A stretch of DNA of 8,544 nucleotides from CAIXYX01 sp043806415 (lineage in GTDB: Archaea; Micrarchaeota; Micrarchaeia; Anstonellales; Anstonellaceae), in the NCBI GenBank assembly GCA_043806415.1, contig JAZDHB010000028.1, positions 1 through 8,544 of the forward strand, given 5' to 3'. The first letter of the stretch is position 1. Each line of letters opens with the position of its first letter. This document shows positions 1-6,800 of this stretch, one piece after another. A program made the translations under genes and the position numbers. The notes under the pieces were generated by a model. The model did no database searches. It was not told the origin of the DNA and was given only the letters and a program-made list of their open reading frames with translations.

Positions 1-741
1 GAGCGGGAATTTGCCGTTGGGCTGGTGGAAGACGAAGTAGTCGAAATCGGCTGCTTTCATCCCGGTTGCCTCCAAAATCCCCTGCGTGGCGCCCCTGAGG
101 TGTCGAAAGTCGGCCGGGCCGCGGGTGCAGCGCCCGCCGTGCGAGGGGAATTCCGCGTGCTGCCTTCTCCAGAAATCAGGCGTGTCGGTGGTGAAGGAAT
201 ACGTGGCCTCAAGCTTGGCGAGGATCTCCTCTTTCTGGCGGCCGACGATGAAGGCGGCCGCGCCGGCCGCGGCCGTGTATTCGAGCGCATCGCCCGGCCG
301 CCCTTGCGACGTGTCCGAGCCGATGGCCAAGGCGTAGGAGACCATGTTGCTCAAGACAAGGCCCATGCCGATCTGGATGCCGGCCGTCCCGGCCTTGCAG
401 GCGAATTCCAGGTCCGCGGCCATCACTTCGGGCGTGGAGCCGATGGCCTCGGCCACGATGGTGGCCGTGGGCTTGACCGCATAGGGGTGCGATTCGCTGC
501 CCACATACACCGCCCCGATCCGCGCCGCGTCGATGTTGGCGACCGAAAGGGCGTTGCGGGCCGCCTCGACGGCCATGGTCGCCGAATCCTCGTCGATGTC
601 GGGAACGGACTTCTCTTGGATGCCCAGGCCGGACTTGATGCGCTCGGCCTCCTCGCCCCAGACGCGGGCGATCTCGTCGGGCTTGATGCGGTAGGCGGGG
701 ACGTAGGCGCCGTAGCCGATGATGCCGGATGAGGAGGTCAT
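1..741 (-). CDS. Archaeal hydroxymethylglutaryl-CoA synthase (3' end cut by window edge)
   Basis: Condenses acetyl-CoA with acetoacetyl-CoA to HMG-CoA, the second step of the mevalonate route to isoprenoid membrane lipids; cytoplasmic. The 247 visible residues start MTSSSGIIGYGAYVPAYRI, the N terminus typical of the archaeal thiolase-fold family, and include the full catalytic set: Glu83 in GSESHPYAVKP, nucleophile Cys115 in DLEFACKAGTAG, and His239 in FVFHQPNGKFP. Family members run to about 350 residues, so roughly 100 C-terminal residues lie beyond position 1. The ATG at 741-739 is chosen because a good Shine-Dalgarno (AGGTGAT) sits 5 nt upstream and because homologous proteins start this close to the GIxGYGAYVP strand. 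It follows the HTH regulator by 59 bp on the same strand with no TATA box between, so the two are probably co-transcribed. In archaea this enzyme works in a complex with acetoacetyl-CoA thiolase and a DUF35 protein, normally encoded next. It is the functional counterpart of bacterial mvaS. Function is secure; the operon inference is strong. Confidence 0.95.
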   Translation of the reverse strand, partial: MTSSSGIIGYGAYVPAYRIKPDEIARVWGEEAERIKSGLGIQEKSVPDIDEDSATMAVEAARNALSVANIDAARIGAVYVGSESHPYAVKPTATIVAEAIGSTPEVMAADLEFACKAGTAGIQIGMGLVLSNMVSYALAIGSDTSQGRPGDALEYTAAAGAAAFIVGRQKEEILAKLEATYSFTTDTPDFWRRQHAEFPSHGGRCTRGPADFRHLRGATQGILEATGMKAADFDYFVFHQPNGKFPL

Positions 742-746
742 AAGAA

Positions 747-753
747 ATCACCT
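747..753 (-). promoter_or_regulatory. Ribosome binding site of HMG-CoA synthase
   Basis: On the minus strand the sequence before the ATG reads AAAGGTGATTTCTTATG. AGGTGAT matches the archaeal anti-Shine-Dalgarno consensus GGAGGTGATC well and has a 5-nt spacer. It fixes the start of the synthase and fits an internal operon gene translated from a leadered mRNA. Confidence 0.75.
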
Positions 754-800
754 TTGGAAAATGATAGGGATAGATGGGCGGAGCGGATTGGCCGGCCACT

Positions 801-1487
801 TCACAATTTGTTGAGCGCTTCCCTGATTTTGGATACGTCCATCTTCGTGACGAGCACCGGGATCTGCTCGCGCTCGGCGATCTTGAGGGCCAGCGCGTCC
901 ACCTCGTCGATGCCGTGCAGCACCACGAGCGAGGGTTTCATGGGCGTGACGCGGATGACCACCATGGGCGAGCGGCCGGTGGATACTTGCGTGAAGATGA
1001 AGGCGCGCTCGGACATGGTGCCGTACAGCTTGGGGAACTGGTTGAAGGGCATCTCGAGGATGATCTTGAGCGAATCCATCAGGGTGTAGCCGTAGATCTT
1101 CTTGACCTTCATCAGATCCTCATTGGCCACCACCTTGGCGTTGAGCACCTTGGCAAAATCGACGGCCGACATCGAGGTGGCGAACTCGTGCGTCTCGAAG
1201 AACTGGTCGCTTTTCTCGATGCCCGAGGTGAGCTTGGAGAGGATGATGTTGCCCCGCGACTTGTCGATGTCAAAGAGCGAGTCCACGAAGCGCCGGATGA
1301 TGCCCGTGCCCGGGGATTTGCGCCGGTTGCCTTCGTAGTCCGAGATGGTGGAGCAGGAGAGCTTGAGATGGTTGGCCAGGTCGGTCTGCGTGATGGCGAA
1401 GATCTCGCGCCATTTCTTCATGGTCGAGCCCGGATACTGGGAAAGCGATATTTCTCCCGCTATCTCGGTCTTTAATTTTTCAGTCAT
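801..1487 (-). CDS. HTH (XRE-type) transcriptional regulator, COG1709-like, of the HMG-CoA synthase operon
   Basis: A 228-residue probable DNA-binding regulator. An XRE/Cro-type helix-turn-helix spans about residues 23-70: MKKWREIFAITQTDLANHL gives the first helices and the turn, and SCSTISDYEGNRRKSPG (44-60) holds the recognition helix with the usual xISxYExxRR pattern. The remaining ~150 residues form an alpha/beta domain. Its end (about 170-228) alternates strands and helices (PMVVIRV, PSLVVLHG, LALKIAEREQIPVLVTK), suggesting a ligand-sensing fold, though I see no defined ligand site. Length, domain order and position directly before HMG-CoA synthase match the archaeal COG1709 family of predicted regulators, which commonly sits in this place. 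It therefore probably controls the mevalonate operon, perhaps including itself; this is inference from context. The ATG at 1487-1485 lacks a Shine-Dalgarno, but a TATA-like box lies about 27 nt upstream, so the mRNA is probably leaderless. An internal Met23 directly before the HTH is a less likely start. Confidence 0.88.
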   Translation of the reverse strand: MTEKLKTEIAGEISLSQYPGSTMKKWREIFAITQTDLANHLKLSCSTISDYEGNRRKSPGTGIIRRFVDSLFDIDKSRGNIILSKLTSGIEKSDQFFETHEFATSMSAVDFAKVLNAKVVANEDLMKVKKIYGYTLMDSLKIILEMPFNQFPKLYGTMSERAFIFTQVSTGRSPMVVIRVTPMKPSLVVLHGIDEVDALALKIAEREQIPVLVTKMDVSKIREALNKL

Positions 1488-1507
1488 GGACAGGATATGC
1501 TAAAATA

Positions 1508-1519
1508 GGTTTTTAAATA
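1508..1519 (-). promoter_or_regulatory. TATA-box promoter of the regulator / HMG-CoA synthase operon
   Basis: On the minus strand this reads TATTTAAAAACC, a good archaeal TATA box in an AT-rich island of otherwise GC-rich DNA. The TTTAAA core lies about 27 nt before the regulator ATG. Archaeal transcription starts about 22-26 nt past the TATA centre, so the transcript should begin at or a few bases before the ATG. The absence of GG-rich Shine-Dalgarno sequence agrees with that. A partial direct repeat (CTATTTAAAAAC then CTATTTTA) could be an operator, but that is speculative. Confidence 0.6.
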
Positions 1520-1575
1520 GAGCGTAAAGAGGTTCGACAAATGACTAAGTGATAGAATACGACGGAGAACGGGCC

Positions 1576-1589
1576 AAAATCAGGAAAAA
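1576..1589 (-). terminator. Possible oligo-T terminator at the end of the HAD-fusion gene
   Basis: On the minus strand the gene ends GGTTTTTCC-TGA-TTTTGG, so a T5 and a T4 run flank the stop codon. Archaeal RNA polymerase can stop at T-rich stretches without a hairpin. The runs are short and no stem is visible in the following 90 bases, so this is weak. Confidence 0.25.
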
Positions 1590-3616
1590 CCGGCCAATTT
1601 CTTGATGAATGAGCCCACTTTCTTTGCGCTCAGGCGCGAGACCCACAAATCCGCCTGCGCGCGGATGCTCTTGGGATGGTGCTTGCCGATCAGGAGGCAA
1701 GCCATGCCGGCCCGCTTGGCGGCCGCCAGTCCGGCCGCCGAATCCTCGACCACCAAACAGGCGGACGGCTCGACGCCGAGGCGGCGGGCCATCAAGAGGA
1801 ACGCTTCGGGGTCGGGCTTGCGGTTCTGGATGTCTTCGAGGCCCACGGACGGAAGATGGCCCAGGCCCAAGGAGACGAGCTGGGCGCGCACGTTCGAATT
1901 GTGCCCGCCGGACGCGACGCCGGCTTTTAGCGAATGGGACTGCACCAGGCTTACGAGCTCGGGCGCTCCATCCACGGGTTCGAGATGGCCTTGGGAGATC
2001 TCCTGCGCGAAGAGGGCTTTTCGCTCCTCGACCAGCTTGTTTTCGTCGGCGGCCAGATGATGGCGCTGGAGCAGATCATGCACGATGTGCCTCGAGCCGG
2101 TGCCCGTGTAATGGGCATACCAGTAGGATTTGGAGATGGACACGCCGAAGGGGGCGAACACCTCATTGAACGTCTTGCGGTGCAGCTCCTCGGAATCGGC
2201 CAGCACGCCGTCCAGATCAAAGAGCACGGCCGAGATTTTCGTTTGCTGGCGGGAAACGGAAGTGGTGGTGGTGGAGGAATGAGAGAGGGGGGATGCCGAC
2301 GGAGTGCGGGCAGATGGCACAGGCATGGAAATCGACGCCTTGTCTTCTGCTTGCTTTCGCGCGAGCGCCTGCTGGACGAGCTGCTTCTGGACATTGCGCT
2401 CCGGCACGAGCGAGACATTGCAGGCATTGTTCAGGCCGACCGATTGGCCATTTGCCGCAGGGCTTTCGCGATGCGAATTGAGCATGAACATGCCCTGCGC
2501 GCCCGAGATGGAAACGACGGTCGCATCGGAAAGAACGGCCGGGCGAACGGACTCGTCGATGCCGGCCGGCGCGCTGGACTTGGGCGAGACGAATGAGAAA
2601 TACTCGGAGATATCGGGTTTTTTGATGAAGACCGAATGCGCGAGGGATTCGCTCATCGGCGAGAAAGTATTGGAATGGATGAGGGCAGAATCCGATCCGA
2701 ACGGAATGCCCGATGCGAGCGGCTTGGAAGGCGCGTGCGCGATCTTCATCCCGAACGGCCTGGCCGGGGCAAGATCGTCCGGTGAATCGGATTTTGATGG
2801 GGCTGCTAGGAGGGACAGATAGGATATGCTCCGTGTTTTGAGCGCCAGCCGGCGCCGGCTTGATTCGAGCGCGGCCTGGGCCGACAATTCGACGCTTTTG
2901 GCCAGCGCCGAAAGCGAGAGGGCGCTGGATACAAAGAGCGGAGTGCGCTCCCCTCTCTGCGCGAACGAATAACGGGTCGAAAACCCGTAATTTCGCTCGG
3001 CGGCCGAGGAGGGGGCCCAATCCTTGAGAAGGCTGAAACTCGTGTCCAAGCGGAGCGCGGCGAACCCGCCGATCTGGCTGAAAATGAATCGCTCGCCTGG
3101 GAGCGTGAGATAAGGGATGCGATTGCCATGCAATGAGGAATTATAAGTAGTCTGCTGGATCAGGATCCCCACATCCGGCCTGTCGACGATGAATTCGGAG
3201 AGATCGGGCATCACCCAGCGGCCCGAGCCGTCCGGATGCTGGAATTCGAGGATATACACCTGGCGCGTCTTCAGGTCGACAAGCTTGATCTCGAAGCCGA
3301 TGCCTGCGGCTTGGTTGGGATCGATTACATAATCTTTCGCTCGTGGATAGCGCCGGGGCATGAGCCATTGCTTGAGCCGGTTCCAGCCGCTCGCACGCCC
3401 CTCTCCGCCGAGGCCGTCGATGCTCGCCAGATAGGGGCGGAGGCGGTCAATCTCGGCTTGGTCAAAACGCAAGCCCAGAACGCGGGCCTCCGGGCTGGTC
3501 AGGATTTTCAACAGGTCCGCGCGATCGGAGGCCGTAAGCTGGGCCCATCGCACAAGCTGCTGCCTGAGATTGACGATACTGACTGGCGCTTGGATGACTC
3601 CGTCTCCGGGCGGCAT
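1580..3616 (-). CDS. HAD-superfamily (beta-phosphoglucomutase-like) phosphatase fused to a large N-terminal region of unknown function
   Basis: 678 residues. The last ~220 (about 459-678) are a HAD subfamily IA domain with all four motifs: I, FDLDGVLADS (466-475; nucleophile Asp467, acid/base Asp469); II, Ser569 in GVASGGHNSN; III, Lys600 in NRKPDPEAF; IV, Glu624-Asp625 in LVVEDSAAGLAAAKRAGM. A helical cap lies between motifs I and II. It should hydrolyse or transfer phosphate on a small metabolite, most likely a sugar phosphate, using Mg2+; the substrate cannot be read. A typical protein of this class is only ~220 residues. Here a low-complexity linker (about 432-460, containing HSSTTTTS) precedes it, with about 430 residues before that. 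Of these, residues ~12-265 look folded (strands near GIGFEIKLVDL, QVYILEFQHP, RFIFSQIGGF) and ~270-430 look Ser/Pro-rich and flexible. I recognise no family there and see no signal peptide or membrane helix. Start: an in-frame TTG at 3670 would add 18 residues but lies only about 4 nt past a TATA-like box. The ATG at 3616-3614 has a Shine-Dalgarno 8 nt upstream and is preferred. Phosphatase call secure; role unknown. Confidence 0.85.
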   Translation of the reverse strand: MPPGDGVIQAPVSIVNLRQQLVRWAQLTASDRADLLKILTSPEARVLGLRFDQAEIDRLRPYLASIDGLGGEGRASGWNRLKQWLMPRRYPRAKDYVIDPNQAAGIGFEIKLVDLKTRQVYILEFQHPDGSGRWVMPDLSEFIVDRPDVGILIQQTTYNSSLHGNRIPYLTLPGERFIFSQIGGFAALRLDTSFSLLKDWAPSSAAERNYGFSTRYSFAQRGERTPLFVSSALSLSALAKSVELSAQAALESSRRRLALKTRSISYLSLLAAPSKSDSPDDLAPARPFGMKIAHAPSKPLASGIPFGSDSALIHSNTFSPMSESLAHSVFIKKPDISEYFSFVSPKSSAPAGIDESVRPAVLSDATVVSISGAQGMFMLNSHRESPAANGQSVGLNNACNVSLVPERNVQKQLVQQALARKQAEDKASISMPVPSARTPSASPLSHSSTTTTSVSRQQTKISAVLFDLDGVLADSEELHRKTFNEVFAPFGVSISKSYWYAHYTGTGSRHIVHDLLQRHHLAADENKLVEERKALFAQEISQGHLEPVDGAPELVSLVQSHSLKAGVASGGHNSNVRAQLVSLGLGHLPSVGLEDIQNRKPDPEAFLLMARRLGVEPSACLVVEDSAAGLAAAKRAGMACLLIGKHHPKSIRAQADLWVSRLSAKKVGSFIKKLAGFS

Positions 3617-3619
3617 TCG

Positions 3620-3650
3620 TTCAACTCCCTGATTTACGCTTTCAACTCCC
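3620..3650. repeat. 10-bp direct repeat, 21-bp period, in the leader of the HAD-fusion gene
   Basis: TTCAACTCCC occurs at 3620-3629 and again at 3641-3650 (GGGAGTTGAA on the coding strand). The start-proximal copy contains the Shine-Dalgarno. The 21-bp period is two DNA turns, so both copies face the same side of the helix. It could be a protein-binding site, a duplicated ribosome site, or chance. Confidence 0.4.
3621..3629 (-). promoter_or_regulatory. Ribosome binding site of the HAD-fusion gene
   Basis: The minus strand reads GGGAGTTGA, then 4 nt, then ATG at 3616-3614. GGAG-TTGA is one mismatch from the archaeal GGAGGTGA. It is the main reason for choosing this ATG over the upstream TTG at 3670, which has no such element. 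Confidence 0.5.
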
Positions 3651-3673
3651 GCCCGATGATATGGGCGCAAAGG

Positions 3674-3680
3674 ATTTTAA
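3674..3680 (-). promoter_or_regulatory. TATA-like box of the HAD-fusion gene
   Basis: The minus strand reads GCTTAAAATCC (core TTAAAAT). A start about 25 nt downstream, near 3651, would give a leader of roughly 35 nt carrying the Shine-Dalgarno before the ATG at 3616. The match is moderate and no clear BRE is visible. Confidence 0.4.
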
Positions 3681-3773
3681 GCGAACCGAATCGGCGCGAA
3701 AACAGGCCGCGGACGGGAGCCGAACGGGCCGGTTTTCCGACGTTGTTTTCCCTCCCGAATGAAATCGAAGGTC

Positions 3774-3780
3774 CTTTTAA
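3774..3780 (+). promoter_or_regulatory. TATA-like box of the large surface-protein gene
   Basis: CTTTTAA, preceded by purine-rich CGAAGG that could serve as BRE. Its centre lies about 27 nt before the ATG at 3804, so the transcript should begin within a few bases of that ATG. This argues against translation from the earlier in-frame ATG at 3759, which lies upstream of the box. Confidence 0.4.
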
Positions 3781-3803
3781 CCGGCCGTGGAGCCAAGGAA
3801 AAC

Positions 3804-6800
3804 ATGGCAAAAACGCTTTTGGTTGGAACCCCGGGAATTCTCGCATGGAGCGCGCTCGCGCTCCTCATGCTCTCAAGCCTTTTGGCGGCCGCGGACGCCT
3901 CGAGCTGCTTCGGCGGAAGTTGCATGTGCATACCCGGCACGTATGGGAATGGGGCCTGTTTTCTCACGCCCCAGCCGCAATACACGCCCATACCGGCCGA
4001 CATGATGACGACCGGAAGCGGGGTGGTGAGCGGCTCGATCGATACCGGCACTTCCACAATACAAAGCGGGGCGGGAGCGAATGGAAATGGGCAAAGCGCT
4101 GCGGCGATCTCCTCTTTTAGTGGAACATACAGCATCGAAACCATCCCGCTGCCGACCAGATACAACGATATCTGGGATGGCAAGTGGGCGAGCGGACCCT
4201 TGACCCACGACTACCTTTTCTCCGGAACATACTATAGCACAGACCTGCACCAATCCACCAGCGCGTTTGGAACGACCGCATGGAACGAGGACGAAGAGGA
4301 CAAGAGAGTGTGCGTGCCGTACGAATATCTTTCGGATGAAGGAGGACGCGGAATTGCGAATAACGGACTTGCGACGATGCTAGCGGCCCAGAAAAGCATT
4401 TTTGATTCTAAAATAGCCTACAAGAACGAGACAGACTATTTCAGCCGCATGAGCCGGCAGGTGGTAATGACGAGTTCGGTGTCGGATCCATTCGAGCACT
4501 ACCCCCTCGATGGAGAGTACATGTCCGCTTGGAAAAATTCCATCCGCGCCTCCACCAAGACCATCAACCAGACCGCCACCGCGCTCAACGACGCGTTCGC
4601 GCTGGATCAGAGCATATCGGATAAATTGCATGACATGGGCGCCGGCGAGCCGGGCTATCAGGGCGACGCGCGGATTCCTTATTTGCAATGGCAGGCGTTC
4701 GTCAACCAGTCCGGCCGCTGGTCGCAGACCCCCATCGACGAGACGATGCCGGCGGATCCGGCCAAGAAATACGGCAAAGTCCGCCAGACCCTCCTGCAAT
4801 TGCAAGGCGAATCCTTGGAGACGGGATGGAGCACGCCGCCTTTCGAGGACCTCAAGGACGAGCTGCCGTACACGTTCAACCTGATGGCCGGACCTTGCGC
4901 GGACAACAGCCTCTGGAACGTGGCCTGGCGCCAATACGAGAACCTCTCGGATGCCAAAGCGGCGATGCTTGACGAGGAGGCCTCCAACCAGAGCGCCGCC
5001 TTGGCGGCCAAACAATCGGCCGAAAGCTCGATCAAAGACATGAATGCGAACAATCCGGGCGCGTTTGACACCGCATACGCCAGCACGTCGGAATTCCAGC
5101 GGGGCGCGGTACCGGTCATGGTCAGCGGCACGGTGCGCCAGCGCGCGGAGCGGATCGGCCAATCGGGACAGGATGCGCAGACCTTATACGACTCGGGCGC
5201 CGCGCAGGCGGGAAACACGGGCCGGCAAGGATACGTGGCGCACGCCATCGCATACTACCAGCGCTCGGTCGAGAACTATACGATGGTGGACGAGCAGGCG
5301 CAAAGCCTTATCGCCGAGATGGAAGGCATGAAAGAGCAGGCGCACACCGACGCCACGGCGCGCGTTGCTTTGCTGCGCTCGAAGCTGGACGCGGCCTCCG
5401 CCGACCCGTCGGCCGCATCGGCCCTGGCCGGCACGTCGGCCAAGCAATTCCTGGATGACGCCCAGAAGGAGCTGGACGCCGGAGACACCGTGGTCGACTC
5501 GAGCGGGAACGCCTACGCGCATTACGCCAAAGCCGCGAATACGGCCGACAAGGGGCTGAACGCGCTCAACAATCCGGATGCGGCCCGGTACAAGGCGGAT
5601 CTGATGCCCGTGCTTTCGGAATACCGAAGGCTCTTGGACACGGACAAGGCGCTCCTGGGCGATCGCTACGACATCTTCGAGAAGAATTACAAATATTACG
5701 ACAGCCTCAAGGACAATCCCACGGCCCAGACGCTGGCCGGGGCCCGGCAGGCGCTGGCCGACCTCAAAACAGCCTTGCGCGACGCCTTGGGCAAGCAGAA
5801 ATCCAGGTACGAGGGCCTCCAGGCGAATGTGAGCGCGCTGGCCGGATACGACAGCGGCCTGCAAGGACGCTTTGATTCCGATTTTGCGGACTATTGGAAA
5901 GACGGATGGACGGACAAGGCGCTCTCGGACTGGAGCGACCTCGACCCCCTGCTGAAGAAATGGGAGGGCATAGTGGAGAAAACCTACCCGCTCGCCATCA
6001 ATGCGAGCCTGTGCCATGAAGCCCAATGGAATTCGGCCCTGCAATTCGCGCTGCCGGCCAATGTCCGGCAGGAGACGGGCGGGACGTGGACGGCCGGCAC
6101 CTCGAACCCGTTCGCATACCACCAGCCCCTGGAGATCAACTGCCCGTTCGGCCTGAAGTTCCTGACCGCAGACGAGACCGACCATTCACCCAACGTAGAG
6201 AGCGCGAGCGCGAGCGACCACCAGATCCGCCTGAGCCTCTCGGGCGTGGATCCGAACAACGCCACGCGGGTGTCGTTTGGCGCCATGCAGACGCCGTTCC
6301 GCATGGCACGCAGCTGGTGTCTGGACAGCGTGGATGCGCAGCATAATGCCCAATACACGGCCAATTACAGCGTCGAGGCGGATTATCCGGTCATGAACCT
6401 GCCGCTGAACATCCCGTGGACGAGCGGGGCGGACGGGACGGCCGTCGCGTCCATAGACGGGCAGAGCATCAACGGCCAGTTCGTGCAGGCACCGGATGGA
6501 ACCGGCGCCGTGCAATTCGTCGTGCCGTGGCTCAAGGACGGCACGTATGCACTGCAGGCGACGATCAAGCCGGACCAAGCGGTCGGCATGAACAAGGACC
6601 AAATCGTCATACAGGCCAAGGATGGCGGGCAGGTGGCGACCTCGTACCGGCTCACGGCCTCGAACCTGCCGCCCTGCAACGCGCTCAAGATGGCGCTCAG
6701 CGACGACACCAATGCCTCGTCCCAGACGCCGACCGTCGCCTCGCTGGACGGCAAGCGGGCGAAACTGGCGGATCCGGACGCCACCGGGATATGGACCGTC

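Noticed and set aside
789..798. 10-bp palindrome TGGCCGGCCA just after the regulator stop codon
   Set aside because: Short and made only of common GC-rich words; no T-run for termination and no second copy to suggest an operator.
209..799. Minus-strand open frame overlapping HMG-CoA synthase in another frame
   Set aside because: Its translation is His/Arg/Gly-rich and overlaps the well-conserved synthase, which carries all catalytic residues.
1884..2272. Possibility that the HAD domain is a separate gene
   Set aside because: No Met codon with a ribosome site lies just before the DLDGVLADS motif, and the frame is open and continuous with the N-terminal region.
1934..2596. Plus-strand open frame (220 codons) opposite the HAD-fusion gene
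   Set aside because: Antisense to the conserved HAD motifs, with no family resemblance of its own.
3804..3908. Lipoprotein signal for the surface protein
   Set aside because: The residues before the first Cys (ASSC) lack the Leu expected at -3, and the protein already has a C-terminal membrane anchor.
3236..4120. Plus-strand open frame (294 codons) spanning the divergent promoter region
   Set aside because: It crosses the promoters and overlaps both neighbours; the translation has no domain and mirrors their codon pattern.
5184..6185. Open frame on the minus strand (333 codons) antisense to the surface-protein gene
   Set aside because: Composition dominated by Arg, Val, Gly and Leu with no recognisable motif; shadow of the sense gene.
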